The position numbers and the translations under genes are program-made. The notes under the pieces are model-generated. The model made no database searches, had not been told where the DNA came from, and was given only the letters and a program-made list of their open reading frames with translations. 64,000 nt of DNA from Stichopus chloronotus (taxonomy: Eukaryota; Echinodermata; Holothuroidea; Aspidochirotida; Stichopodidae): the NCBI GenBank assembly GCA_021234535.1, contig SFZH01000008.1, positions 24,568,455 through 24,632,454 on the forward strand. Reading direction: 5' to 3'. Every line of letters begins with the position of its first letter. The stretch's first letter is position 1. Shown here piece by piece: positions 9,507 to 21,405 of the stretch.

Positions 9507-10174
9507 CTAGTGTTGTATAGAGATGGTCATTCTACCCCACCGTACGCAAAAGGTCGTACAAAGTTCAGTCTTCCGGTGTTTACCCCAGATTTGTTTAACC
9601 TTTTCTTTATTTCCCTCAGACAGTCAGATTAGACAATAGAATACATTAAAAATAGTAAACTTTGACCCTGTTCTCAGAAAGGTTGCGCAATCCTTTCGTT
9701 ATTGGTAGATCACAGATGGCAACCGCCTCACTCAATTACGTAGGTCAACCATTTGACCTGTGATTGGTCAGTGTCAGAATCTATCCCGTGATCTTTAGCA
9801 GTTCGGCGTGGGTTGATCCATCGGCCTCGCCATGCCGCTGACACTGGCTCTCTGGACATCACACCGTAAACTTCGTTTCTGTCTGTACACTATGTAGGCC
9901 TCCGTTATCTCTCCGTTCTTCAGCTCTTCTTGTCATCGTCATGTAACTTAACTGTATACGTTTTCCTCTCGGTCTGAATCATCATCGTCAATTTAATTCT
10001 CGTTTTAATTCATGTGCCAGTCGAATCAGAATAAAATGGAACTTTAATCGCTAATTATCTCTTTCTGGATTTTCCCGTTCTGACGTCTCTCTCGTTCCGT
10101 GTCAACAATCCGTCGCTGGGGCAGTCATATCACGACTGTGAACCCCTAAAACCCCCCAATATATTCTACACTAG
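9507..10174 (+). mobile_element. Solo LTR (660 bp) with CTAG target duplication
   Basis: 9511-10170 starts TGTTGTATAGA and ends TATTCTACA (TG...CA), with CTAG directly before and after. It contains an AATAAAA signal near 10030 and a GC-richer tract unlike the flanks, and it splits a satellite block. No internal retroelement genes follow, so this is a solo LTR of an LTR retrotransposon. A 5-bp CTAGT duplication is also possible, shifting the edge by one base. Confidence 0.7.
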
Positions 10175-10440
10175 TCCCACATTGACCTTTCACCTACACA
10201 AAAAATAGAGATCATATACTAACAATGGAAACCTTTCACGACAAGTTAAAAGTTTCAGCATTTTGCCCTTGATGAGATACCTTGTCTACAAAGTTTTCAT
10301 ACTATGACCTGTAGTGACCTCACATGACCTTCGACCTCCACAAACAATGAGAGATCATCAACTTATCAAGAGATACCGATGTTAGCCTTTTGAAGTTCCA
10401 GCAACATTCAGTTGTTGAGTGGAATTCAATTCATGAATTC
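10171..10440 (-). repeat. AGGTCA satellite-family fragment, continued
   Basis: Contains TGACCTTTCACCTACACAAAAA and TGACCTCACATGACCTTCGA phrases, continuing the minus-oriented block interrupted by the LTR. Confidence 0.5.
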
Positions 10441-10483
10441 AATGTTTTTACTTTTTGCCTTGTCACGCAATCACTTTAACGTT
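10441..10483. mobile_element. MITE family A end fragment
   Basis: TTTTTACTTTTTGCC followed by CACGCAATCACTTTAA matches the terminus of the elements at 15835-16482 and 47966-48624. Only about 45 bp remain. Confidence 0.6.
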
Positions 10484-10866
10484 GTCAAAAGCCCCCACTT
10501 TCCTTCTCCTTTACAAACGTACCTTCTCTTAAAATTAGAGTGTCATCAAGATCTTTACTCTATGTGACCTTCAAGAGGAACCTTACAAATCTTTTTTCTC
10601 TTCATTAAGAGGCACATGTCGCTTGTCCTTCAAATTTAATCGGTATATGGCTCATGATATGTTGAAAACATAGTTTGTCTACTCCTTAACTACGACTGAG
10701 AGTAGACCGGACCTTTGACCCACGCAAAATGCAAATGTACAACATTTTTCACGTATAACTGACTAAAATCAATAATTTTACGATGAGGCTAATTAAACTT
10801 CAAAATGAGTTTTACCTCTGAATGCCTGACATTACAAAAAGTCCAACTACTGCAAATATATAATAG

Positions 10867-10868
<2 letters not shown>

Positions 10869-10935
<67 letters not shown>
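10869..10935. repeat. (TA)n microsatellite
   Basis: About 33 TA repeats. Open frames through it on the minus strand (YIYIYI) are artefacts. Confidence 0.95.
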
Positions 10936-10938
<3 letters not shown>

Positions 10939-12280
10939 AATGTACTTCCCAACAGCTTATCTACGTGCTTAGGATCGCGCTTTAGCGTTTTCCTAAAATT
11001 CAGTTGAAAGACGGCTTGCATTCACTTTTCATAATTTCGCAAGTAATTGTGGGTTTCTATAGAATTCTGTAACTGGAGTCTACATAACAATTCTACCAAG
11101 TCACCCCCAAACCCTGAACCTCACCTTAACTTAGCCTTACTGAGCGCTATTCAGCCATTTATAAGTCCACCACGTGCAGTATCCCCCTTTGCTTCACCAG
11201 CTCGTCTGTCCTTTGTATAATCGTCCATCGAACAGACATACAGCTCCCCGCATAAAGCTCCCCTTTACGCTTTACCTGTTTTCAATTTTATTCTTCCCCG
11301 TATCTTTTGGATTGCCATTCACCCGAATTCACCACTGTGTGTGAATGAGAATGTACGAGATACCTTGCATGGGCATGTGGCCTGGCCCAAGAGGGTCTAG
11401 GCTTGACCTCCCAACAAGTCCCCCCCCCCCCCACCCTTACACTCACACTCACACATACACACTCAATCTTCACTAATTAAGAGACGGTCAAAGCCTTCCA
11501 CTTAAAAATGGTGCACCAAACACACCAATCGCACACATTTTTCCATCATACGGTTGTCACACATTGACAACTTCACAGCGCAACCCCCTCACAGTAAAGC
11601 ATACCGGTACATTTTGTCGTCATTTATGAAATTAAAGTAAGCAAAGTGTGAGTTGATAGCATTACTCTTCACTGTAATTAGTACCCTTTCTCCATTTTCT
11701 GACTTACTTTTTCGTGACGTCTACTTTTGAACTTTTTTTTTTCTGACAGGGTTTCCTTCAGTTAATTCGTTGGTTACGGCACCAAAAAGGAAAACTATAC
11801 AGGCGAAGGGGTATTGCCTATCTCAATGTGAATAGCCAAACATGAGAAACTACCCACAATTTCAAACCGTGGTTCGTGAACTGATGAGAATGACACCTAG
11901 CGTGTATGCGATATAGGTGACCCAGCCCAACAGGGTATACTTTCGATTAACCGTTAGTCATCACAGTTCAGTGAGTTCACACATAGACCGCTGGCAACAT
12001 GAATTCCGGTAAAATTGCTACTCATGAAAGACCACATTAAAATATAATAGCGATGACAATTGGGCGTCCTTCTTTTTGCCCTTGTTTTTACCTCATTGTA
12101 CCTTCTTTTTCTTCAGAAGTGGCGTTCGTACTAAACCGATGGGAATACCCGACTTATAATTTATATCGGCTGCGCGAGAGTTATACTAAGTACAGATCTT
12201 TCCATTGTTGGACGCTATACGGTTACTCGTAGTGCATAGACTGCATCTACAACGTGACATTAATCACATAATGTTCATGT
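10936..12280. other. No gene seen
   Basis: Mixed-composition sequence with a C-run at about 11419-11432 and CA-rich tracts at 11440-11462. No exon, repeat family or RNA gene could be supported. Confidence 0.4.
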
Positions 12281-12513
12281 AGTCCGAATTTGGTAGTTGA
12301 CTACGATCGGATCTCGAGGACACATTTAACGTCCCCACTTCTTGTGAAACTGGAGACCTTTCTAGAGAAAACAGCATATTATTGTCTACAATTTTTCCCT
12401 GTTCTCCCTATTTGGATATCACAAAATAAAAATGTAGCCACGATACAAAATTGTAAGACCCTCAACGTACAGTCCCTCGTTGAACGTATTGAAAGTGTTG
12501 CTGTTACTGTTAG

Positions 12514-12554
12514 AACCATAGATCTGTACATTAACATTGTACAGATCTGTGGTT
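12514..12554. repeat. Hairpin 1 (17-bp arms)
   Basis: AACCATAGATCTGTACA pairs with TGTACAGATCTGTGGTT with one G-T type difference, across a 7-nt loop. It lies 29 bp upstream of hairpin 2. Confidence 0.75.
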
Positions 12555-12583
12555 GGAACATATCATTATCAGGTCGATTCAAC

Positions 12584-12618
12584 CATGGAAGTACTACCTC
12601 GGAGGTAGTACTTCCATG
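12584..12618. repeat. Hairpin 2 (perfect 17-bp palindrome, 1-nt centre)
   Basis: CATGGAAGTACTACCTC, then G, then its exact reverse complement GAGGTAGTACTTCCATG. The phrase GATTCAAC occurs on both sides in the same orientation, overlapping the palindrome edge like a target duplication. Confidence 0.85.
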
Positions 12619-12979
12619 ATTCAACATACTCTGTAGCATGACAAAAGATAATCGAAAAATTCCCTATGCAAATGGCATGCTGCAAGCAGTCTCTATCACA
12701 CTTTCAGTTTCTTCAATAATAGTAAAAAAAAATTAAATTCTAACAATACTTACTTGAAAATACGAATAAATCAAACGATAATTCAAAATAGTGTCTTAAG
12801 TTTTTACTCCGAATGAAGGAAACGTAATGTTCCGAGCTAGGTACGGTGGAGGCGGTTGTAAGAGTCTACGGTCGATGTTTGCGCAGTTGGCACGTGACCA
12901 ATGCTATTTTTAGATCACTGGAACCTTCCCGTGTAATGTTACGAGCCAATAGCGATCGAAGTATAGACTGCGGTCATGC

Positions 12980-13310
12980 TTTCAGCCTCTCGACAGTCGT
13001 TACATTGAATGACTCAAACTCGCATTCATTTTAACTTTTTAAAATAGCTTATCAAGAACTTTCAAATTAGTATTTTGTTGTATGGAGTTTAAAACAATTT
13101 AGAGAAAATTGCGTTGTAAAAGCAAAAGTTTTTGAGGGTTTGCACAACACAACGACTGAAAAACATGAATAACAGCTTTTCCATTGTTTTGAAAACGGCT
13201 GTTTTGTATGCAAGTCTTAACCCTTTACTGCCGGTATTCTGAAATGTTTAATATACCTTGTTGTGGACTGTGGCTTTATTCCGATAACTTAAAGCAAACA
13301 CTATCGTTCC
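12980..13310. repeat. Dispersed duplicate, partner of 19680-20190
   Basis: The phrases GAGGGTTTGCACAACA, CTTAACCCTTTAC and CTTTGTTGTGG-like sequence occur in the same order as at 19680-20190. This copy lacks the 200-bp insertion found there. Confidence 0.65.
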
Positions 13311-13329
13311 GTTTGTCGTCTGCTTGGTT

Positions 13330-13780
13330 AAACATTGATTAGCATTCTTTTCTGTCGCCATTCCGTTACAATTCATTTACACTTGCACAATCAGCAAAAT
13401 GTAAAACTTAACATAATCTCACCCGGTTTGACCCAAAGGCAAAACAAGTGCTCTCAGCTTGGCGAATTTCCAAAAATGTTGACTTATTCCAACTTTATAA
13501 ACCAGTACAATTCCCTATCCGTTTAGCACACTAGGGATATGTACGATGTGTCAGGGAAACTTGATTCATTATTTTCAACCTCAAAATATTAATACTGAAG
13601 AGTTACTAAACTCTGTTACCCAGAATTTTGGTACCCTGATAACATTATGGCTGATATAAACCACAGTATAGGCTACCGTAGGCCAACTCCAAACATTGCC
13701 AGAATTATTAGCTTATGTGGTTACTTGAGCCACAGGGCCGTCGCGACCGGGGACGAGTGGGGATGTCTCCCATCAAAATC
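13330..13780. other. No gene seen
   Basis: Short open frames without splice support. No recognised repeat. Confidence 0.35.
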
Positions 13781-13789
13781 TGTTAGAGC

Positions 13790-14125
13790 CACGATTCTCG
13801 GAAAATCTGAAATTCCACGTGGAACTTTTCATATCTCCGTCGAGCACATGCAGGTGCTTACTTAACCATATTGTGTCTACTCAGATTACCTGGTAATTGA
13901 AAATTCTCAGTAAATCTGATGTCAGTTGGAATTTCTCATATTGAAGTGGAGTAACATTGATATTCAGAAAATCGGAACGCCAGTTGGAATTTTTCATATC
14001 TCAACCTAGCACATTATGACTTCAAAATATACCACGCCGAATAGGCCTATTTCGTTAGATTACCTGGTGTTGAAAAATTCTCAATAACTCTGAAATGCCA
14101 GGTAGAATTTTTCGTATTTTAGCTG
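13790..14125. repeat. Degenerate tandem repeat
   Basis: The phrases AGATTACCTGGT, AAAATTCTCA and CAGTTGGAATTT(C/T)TCATAT recur two to three times with irregular spacing, suggesting an old tandem repeat. Confidence 0.45.
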
Positions 14126-14479
14126 TTATCGCTTGAAGTAAGAGTTATTGAATTAAATTTTCTGGAAATGACAATGAAATAGATATTCTAGATAAGATCA
14201 GTCCAAATAATTACCATTTTTCCCCATAAAATGTTTTAATTTTAATAGAGAAATTGCAGATATAAGATCCCTTTTAAGCAAGGAGGCATGCAGCTCAAGT
14301 ACATCCGGTAAGTGCTCTTTCATACCATCTAGGGGATTTTGCCAAAGTTTTCTTGTCACGCTCGCCGTCCACTAATAGGTGGCTCTCCACTTAAATGGTA
14401 ACATAGTAGTTTCCCTGCCTTTGACCCCTCCCCCGCGATGGCGATCAGCCCCCTTTCCTTCCAAATCCATCACTGAATT

Positions 14480-15063
14480 GCACCATTCAGACAAATACGG
14501 AAAAACCGTTCATTTTGTTAACTCTACCATGATATCAAATTCTTCCAACGTAACGACAACAAGCGTAAATACGATAATGTAGTGGTTGACAGTTTTCATT
14601 CAAATCAACGGTGTGCTTCTTTGAACGACCCAATGGGAAGTATACTAGTATTGAATATTCAGTTAACAACTCAGCATCACTGACTCTGCAATGATGTGAT
14701 CAATTTGTGTTATTTGTATACAGCTTCCTTACACCAAATACTACAATTCCCGATAAGGACCAAGGAGCGACGACTTGATAAGTATGGGCTTTGATACAAC
14801 ATTGAGACCTGTACTGTTGCATATTCATAATGTCGGCGTTCGTAGTAAAAACCGTTAATTTTTAAGTATATCTGTTTTTATAATGCTTTTATTACAATCC
14901 CCTTGTTTTACAAAGTAGTTGCTATCATTTGAAAGACCGCAGTCCGTCCATGTACAACCTCATGCAAGGGTACATTTAAAAATAAAGAAAAAGTTAAAAT
15001 CAATCAATCTTGTTCTTCTGGTTTTCCGATTTTTTTGATTCAGTACACACGCAATCACTTTAA
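14480..15063 (+). mobile_element. MITE family A, left-truncated copy
   Basis: Matches 48035-48624 from CACCATTCAG to the terminus CACACGCAATCACTTTAA. The left terminus is missing. Its right TTAA (15060-15063) is also the left TTAA of the adjoining family-B copy. Confidence 0.75.
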
Positions 15064-15628
15064 AGAGAAACGAGGCGTCTGTTTTACACTGAAGAAAAAT
15101 GATGCTTTCAAACCAACACAGGATAACAGAACATTAGGAAAAGCAAGGAACTTTAAATTATGCATCTTTTCGTAGTTAATCTTAGGAATAATGTGTTGAG
15201 GATATGCAGTGTTTGCAGATTTTGATTGATTAGCCTGAATGGTACAACAATGTTTAAAGCTAATTTCTTTTTTCTTTTTTGGTTATTGCATTTTCAAGAG
15301 AAATACGGCGTTTGTTTTACAGTTTGTGAACAGATAATGTTAGGTTATTCAAAATAAGAAAATACAGTAGCCTCCTTTTCAACAAACTTTAGTTTCTCAC
15401 AAATAGAGGTTCAGTTATTTGTTAAAATAACAATAATTTGTTCACCCAAACTTTTCAAAATTTGAGTGATGCATCTTTCTTTACTTATCACATGCATAAT
15501 ATTTTGAGGAGGTAAGGCTTCAGTTTTTTGCCGATGTTTATTGATGAGAGTGAATGGATTAGCAATGATTAAAGCTATTTTGTTTGTACGTTATGTTGGT
15601 ATATGCTAAACGCCCTATTTCCCTTTAA
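15060..15628 (+). mobile_element. Two MITE family B copies in tandem (first truncated)
   Basis: The first copy runs from TTAAAGAGAAACGAGGCG to about 15290 and lacks its right end. The second begins at AGAGAAATACGGCGTTTG near 15294 and ends with the intact AAACGCCCTATTTCCCT + TTAA at 15628. They sit between two inverted copies of family A. Confidence 0.75.
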
Positions 15629-15834
15629 TTCAAATGATAATGTATATGAGTAGCACTAGCTGAAGTCGAACACAATTTGCAAATGGGAGAAACACTCTGG
15701 TACTATACATTTAGAGCCAACTGCTTCCAAAACTATGGACTACAACTACATTCCAATTAATTGCCATCACTCGTGAAATGAAGTAGTGAAAACAGACACA
15801 ATTAGTTCTATTTGACATCATTTCTTAAAGTGAT

Positions 15835-16482
15835 TTCGTGTGTACTGAAAAACCAAAAAGATTAGATTTTGTTTGATCTTAACTTTTTCTTTATTTTTAA
15901 ATGTACACGCGAGGTTGTTAATTAACTTACTATGTCTTTCAATAAAGAAAAATGACAGTAGCTACTTTGTAAAGCAATGAAATTGGCATAAAAACAGTGA
16001 AAAACAGAAACTACATTTGAAAATTAACGGTTCTTACTATAATCGCCTACGTAATGAATATGAAACAGTGCAGGTCTCACTAGTGTATCAAAAGCATACT
16101 ATACTCAAATCGTCGCTCTTTGGTAGGTATCGGTAGTTTTTGGTGAAAGGAAACACTGTATTTACAAATAAACCACGAAGAACACAACCTTTCCCGCGTC
16201 GTCAGTGATCCTGAGTTTGTAACTGAATATTCAATACTAGTGTACGTCCCATTGGCTTGCTCAAAGAAGCACATCGTTGATTTGAATGAAAACTTTCAAC
16301 CACTACATTATCGTATTCTACACTTTTTATCGTTATGTTAGAAGAATTTGAAATCAAAATTAACCAACTGAAACCTATTTATTTTCCCAGATTATCTGAA
16401 CGGTGTAATTAAAAGCCTTACCAAATTTTGTAGATGAAATTTGAGTGTTTTTACTTTTTGCCTACGCACGCAATCACTTTAA
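15835..16482 (-). mobile_element. MITE family A, complete copy, inverted
   Basis: TTAA-flanked. Its termini AGTGATTTCGTGTGTAC and TACGCACGCAATCACT form an inverted repeat. Its sequence is the reverse complement of 47966-48624 and of 14480-15063. The element is 648 bp and has no transposase. Confidence 0.85.
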
Positions 16483-16639
16483 CAATAAGTCAAATGTCGT
16501 CTCCAGACCTAATCAAAGGTGTTTCGGCTAATTTATTTTTAGAGAGTAGATGATCATGGAAGCTTAGAAAGTAGGTACAGTAGGCAGAGAAACACCCCCT
16601 ACTTCCTGCTGACTGACAATTGTTGTATCACAGGGGTAG

Positions 16640-16710
16640 TGAGTATATATATGTATAGTAGTATTTATACATATATATAAATATATAGGCCTATATATAG
16701 GCCTATATCT
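16640..16710. repeat. AT-rich palindromic low-complexity tract
   Basis: TATATATA runs, with ATATAGGCCTATAT palindromes duplicated at 16683-16707. Confidence 0.6.
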
Positions 16711-16999
16711 TTTTTTCCCAGCAATCAATAAAGGCATGCAAGCTTCCTGTAATATGTCATGGGTATCATTACCAAAGGGCTACATATAGGTTTCGTATTT
16801 TACTATGAGACTGTACTTCAGGAGTTAGTTTTTTTTTTTTGTGCCTGCAATTCATCCTGAAGTGGCCCGTGATTATTCGATCATAATTACTTTAAAATAC
16901 CATGGTGATGGAATTATGAAACCTGTCAAAAGAGGCAAAATAAAAAGAAATATCCATATTTTCATCAAGACTGTACTGTAACTAATCGTAAGTTTTCAT

Positions 17000-17440
17000 A
17001 TTTGAAATATACTATGCTGAGACTTAACTTTTCACCCAGAAATATGCTAAACTTTCAGAACTGGTGTACACGCATTGGGCCCTTGGCCATTAAATTAGCC
17101 CATGTTGGCTCTAACTAACTTCTTATGTTGCCAACTTACAGAAGAGGAATAACCGAAATAATTAAAATAGTTTGGAATCTTTGGGTATAATGACGCACTT
17201 TGAAAATATACCTGTCCTGAGATTTAATTTTTCACCCAGTAATATGCTAAAACCTCAGAGCTTCCGAAGTGTTCACCCCTGGACCCAAACAGGGGCCCTA
17301 AGGCGGGCCCCTGGACCCCACTCGCTATGCTCGCGCTTCGTGCTCGATTTCGAAAATTTTGGCCCCCCACAGTTTCTTTTGCACTCCATTTGCCCCACAA
17401 ATCTAAAATCCTAGTGCTGCCACTGACGCCACTCGCTCCT
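17000..17440. repeat. Dispersed-repeat fragments (CTGAGA..TTCACCCAG; GGACCC..GGCCCCC)
   Basis: The phrase TTTTTCACCCAG(A/T)AATATGC occurs twice, near 17029 and 17229. It is followed by GC-rich sequence with GCTCGCGCTTCGTGCTCG, GGCCCCCC and GTGCTGCCACTGACG, which looks like the end of an inserted repeat. No gene. Confidence 0.45.
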
Positions 17441-19600
17441 TTCCCTCCTACTTAATATGAATACGCATTATTGGATTGTAAACAGTCACTTTCAAGTTAT
17501 TGCAATGACCCCCAGAAAATGACCCCATCGTGACTAGACTTTGTTGGGTCGGGTTACCTTCATCGCATACACACAAGGTTACTCCTATACATTTTCTTTC
17601 ACCCAACACGGTTTCTCCGGTAGATAGCAGTTCGGAGACCGACAGATACGGGGAATGATAGAGTAGAAAACAAGTGAAAGGTAAAGGGGTAAAGGAGAAC
17701 TTAATGGGGGAGGGGGAGCTATGTCGGTTGGATGGACGCTTTAAGAAATTACAAAGGACAGAAGAGCCAACCTGATGAAGTAAAGGTGATGACTGCGTGT
17801 AGTGAGCTTGGATGGCCGAATACCCCTTGGCAAGATCTACATCATGACCAAACCAAGAGAGACAGACGCTAGCTGTGACATAGGCCTACCGTATTATATG
17901 GGACGTATAGGCCTAAAATACTTCGTAGTGCACGAAGATTTGTGTTGCATTCCCCGTACACGCATCTACTGTATCTATCAAAACAAAACCGTATATATGT
18001 ACCTGTATACCTACAGCAGGTACAAATATCACTTCAGTACCCACCCTTGCAAGTTTCAGTAGCAGTGCCTTTGCAAAAGATATACTCCTTGATTTTACTT
18101 AATTTACTGTAAGGCTATGTAAATGATGTCCTTGGTGCATTTGTCATGTGAGTACTGAAGATTTCTACCAGACCATCAGGAAGCAACAATCAACTCTGCC
18201 CGCAACGACGGCGGCACCAATCAATTCATTGCTTTTAAAAGAAGGTTAGTGGTTTGGCCAATCACAACGATGCTTCAATGAAATACATCTTTGTGTTAAT
18301 CTAACAGTATATATCGTGATGTCGAAAATACTACTCAAACAGCCTGTTTTTCCACACTGTCTATCCCAGCCCAGTTTCAGATCGATAGTGTTGTGCCTGA
18401 CCGTGCAAACGGAAGTTACATGTAGGTCCCGTATTTCCTGTAGTATACTATTATTATGATTATGGTACTGCTGAGCAAAGTACGGATCCCTCGTATTTAC
18501 TTACCATGCTTTTTTCTGATTCCTTGCAAATCGACATTCACCAACGATAACATAATAACATAATATATTCGCCCTCTACAAAGTCAGGTTTATTATATAT
18601 CAACACAAACTTAACAAAGCCAACACAAAACACTAATTACCTAAAAATCCAAAATTGAGTCAGGAAAACTCTTAAAACAGAGTCCAGTCACTTGGCTCCA
18701 TGTGTACTAGTCTAGAATGGGACTCCAATAGCGCTGAAGAGTCTACCTTTATAGAGTCACTAAACCACTCTCTTCTTATTATTTTGATTCCTGCATTTGA
18801 GAGAAATTACAGACGAAGTAAATGCTTCAAAGTCAGATGTGCTACATTATGACTTTGAGTTTACTTTGGATTGTTCCAGGTTTTAAAATATTCAAACAAT
18901 AGTCTTCTTATACTTACTGCTACATATAATATTAACATAATCAACATATCAAAAATTACATAACGTGAACCATGTCCCTTATGCATAACAAAAGCAGCCG
19001 AGCCTCTTCTACAATAGGCCTACTATGTCTTCCTACCGTAGGTTTTATTAATTTCCTCTGTTCTCTCCCCCTGGTCCACACACACAATTGGCCAGCCTTT
19101 TTCTCCCTATTTTACATTCTCTTTAAACAGCTATATCACCATAGCACTCATTCTTTAGAGATGTGTTGTATTGATTTGACGAGAGTGTATTCATCACCTC
19201 ACAATTAATGTCTCTATTTTGGGCATTGCTTCAAAATGATAAAAAATTCACAGATCCCGTCTGTTAGATTAGTCAAAAAAAAAGAAAAAAAGAAGAAAAC
19301 CCCCCAAAACAAAAGACAACAAAACCAAAACTATAACTCCAATGAATTCAACTTCTCTTTATGTCACCGATGAGCATTTATTACCTGGCAAACTGTTACT
19401 ATGATGGTCTTTCTGTGTTTATTCTCACTCCCCTTTCTGACCGGATGGAAATAAAAGATTTTTAGAAAACTGTTTCATTTTTAATATTTCCACAATTTCG
19501 TCATGCCAAACATTTCGCCAAAATAAACCCTCCTCGTTTACAAAGAAAAGTAATTAAAGAAGTTCATACACCCGAAAGGCATTATTTGCCAATATAATTG
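17440..19600. other. No gene seen
   Basis: Open frames at 17802-18062 and 18972-19208 lack homology, splice support and convincing composition. A low-complexity A-rich tract lies at 19275-19330. Confidence 0.35.
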
Positions 19601-19679
19601 TGTGACCTCGATAGTTTGCCGGAATTATTCTTTCAAAGCATGTACATAGGTTGAAAGTATAGTAGTCGTGCTGTATGAC

Positions 19680-20190
19680 GTTTCAGCCTCTTGAAAGTCT
19701 TTACATCGTATGACTGACTCGAAAGTGCTCTGTATCTGACTTAAGCAAAGTTGTTTGAAAAGAACTTGTAAATTAGTATACACATTGTTTTTGCAGTTTT
19801 TAAAGACAAACGTTTTGAGGGTTTGCACAACAAAACGACTGTAAAACATAAATAGCACTCTTTCCACTTTTGTAAATGGCTGTTTCCTATGAAAATCTTA
19901 ACCCTTTACAGGCCCGTATACAGCTTTTTCAGTGGGGGAGTTCGATTTTACCACAAGTGGAACATTTTACTCGACAATTATGCAGTAAAACTAACAAAAT
20001 TAAAACTCACTATATATGTTGCTATCGCGTAGGCCTACGATCATAGGCTGAGCGGAACTCCAGATCTTGTGGGGGGTTCGTCGACCCCCTGAACCCCCCC
20101 CTGGATACGGGAATGCTTACTGACCGGTGTTCTCAAATGTTTAAAATACTTTGTTGTGGCCGACTTTGGCTTCTATTTTATTCTGATCGA
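19680..20190. repeat. Dispersed duplicate, partner of 12980-13310 (with insertion)
   Basis: Colinear with 12980-13310 apart from the insertion at 19913-20111. The minus-strand 80-codon frame here (19625-19867) is not preserved in the other copy. Confidence 0.65.
19913..20111. mobile_element. Small inserted element with CCCGTAT(A/C)CAG ends
   Basis: The ends CCCGTATACAG and CTGGATACGGG are inverted repeats with one mismatch. The interior is G/C-run rich (GGGGGGTTCG...CCCCCTGAACCCCCC). The homologous sequence at 13.2 kb is continuous across this site (CCCTTTACTGCCGG), giving a paralogous empty site. An imperfect CTTTAC/GCTTAC duplication flanks the insert. Confidence 0.7.
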
Positions 20191-20384
20191 TATAGAGGGA
20201 CGAAATCTTGAAAGTGGTTGTCAATAGTTCAAACCAGTATGGTAACATATTGCATTATTACAAACTCGTTTGCCTTATATGTCAGAGCAAAAGTCGACAT
20301 GTTGGAACACGTCGAGCTGTTTTGTATAACGCACATTTATCGCCATAACTTATGTTGCGTGCGCGTTAGTTTTGGAGTATAGTT

Positions 20385-20630
20385 AGTATAGTGCCTTAGG
20401 TTTACTTTTATAGTTGGTATATAGGGTCCTATAGTTTTATAGGTCTTAGGTTCATTTTATGCACTCTCCAGACAATATCGTGACACTGCTGCTTAGGTTC
20501 ATAGTACGGTATGGTCTTAGTGTTCCAGGTCTTAATTTTATAGCTAGTAGGGTCCTAGTTCTATAGGTCTTAGCTTTATAGCTGGTAGGGTCTTAGTTTT
20601 ATAGGTCTTAGTTTTGTGTTTTAAAGACAC
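20385..20630 (+). repeat. Short tandem repeat of GGTCTTAG..TTATAG..GGTAGGGTC
   Basis: TATAGGTCTTAG, TTTTATAG and GGTAGGGTC(C/T)TAG recur about five times at irregular 27-40 bp spacing, just upstream of the candidate receptor promoter. Confidence 0.6.
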
Positions 20631-20818
20631 GCTCACCAGGGAGTCGCCATTTAGACCTGCTGTGACTCATCCTACTATACTGTACATAGCTGATAGGATG
20701 TCTGTTCTAAGTACCACTGGTTACTCAAAGACACCGTAGATCGCTTGCGCAATAATCTCGAAAGCAGGGATTTACCCGATTTCATTGCCAGGCTCAACGG
20801 TACGGTCAGATGTCAAAC

Positions 20819-20961
20819 TGACGTCAGCGCTTGAACGTCGACCACTCTCCTTACCCCACGTATGTAAACAAATTCCTCTTCGTTTTATAAACAACGGAAA
20901 CTCATTATAAACGGTACTGAAACTGTACAGTTTTGATTGCCACTGATCTTCTTTAGCTTTG
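20819..20961 (+). promoter_or_regulatory. Candidate promoter and 5' untranslated exon of the receptor gene
   Basis: A perfect palindromic CRE (TGACGTCA, 20819-20826) is followed by a TATA-like TTTTATAAA at about 20883-20891. A strong donor follows (TTTG|GTGAGT, exon end 20961). Joining 20961 to the acceptor at 24101 places an in-frame TGA (20944-20946) upstream of the ATG at 24116, which is what a 5' untranslated exon should show. The start site itself is inferred. Transcript data would settle it. Confidence 0.4.
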
Positions 20962-21174
20962 GTGAGTACTTTCGTCCGATTGTTAAGCTTTAATTTGTTG
21001 GATGGGACGAGGTTCGAACCTCGATTCTAGTACAAACAGGAAAACTTGACCCACTCAGTGTCAGTTTGTGCAGTAGCCAATAGCTTCGTAAACAGAACAG
21101 CTTAGCGGCTAGGCCGGTCAGATATCCAGTTTTGGTTTAGTTATGTTTGATATTTGACAGTTGGAGGGTACTTA

Positions 21175-21405
21175 TTTAGAATCAGTGACCTGAAGTGACG
21201 TTTCTTCGTAAATCCCATGTTTTTGTCTAATTCCACCCTAACTTAACCCTAAGTCTCAATTTTAACCATGATTGGTGGTTATTTACAGTAGGTTGGCTAA
21301 AGCTAGGCCTAAATACCTTTTTACACCTTCAACTTGGTTTATTCTCATCAGATACTTAATCCTAACCATCATCCATAACCATGACTGGTGGTCACTGATT
21401 CTAAA
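21175..21405. mobile_element. Small foldback/MITE with 16-bp perfect TIR
   Basis: TTTAGAATCAGTGACC at 21175-21190 is exactly inverted at 21390-21405. The interior is 199 bp, has AACCATGA-type phrases in both halves and no coding capacity. It lies in the first (untranslated) intron of the receptor model. Confidence 0.75.

Noticed and set aside
10812..11021. 69-codon frame with YIYIYI repeats
   Set aside because: Translation of the (TA)n microsatellite.
12290..12639. Overlapping 109- and 86-codon frames on opposite strands
   Set aside because: Both pass through the two hairpins, so the peptides mirror each other. There is no homology or splice context.
20999..21040. tRNA-like T-arm GAGGTTCGAACCTCG
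   Set aside because: Neither a matching acceptor stem nor D and anticodon arms occur at tRNA distances upstream.
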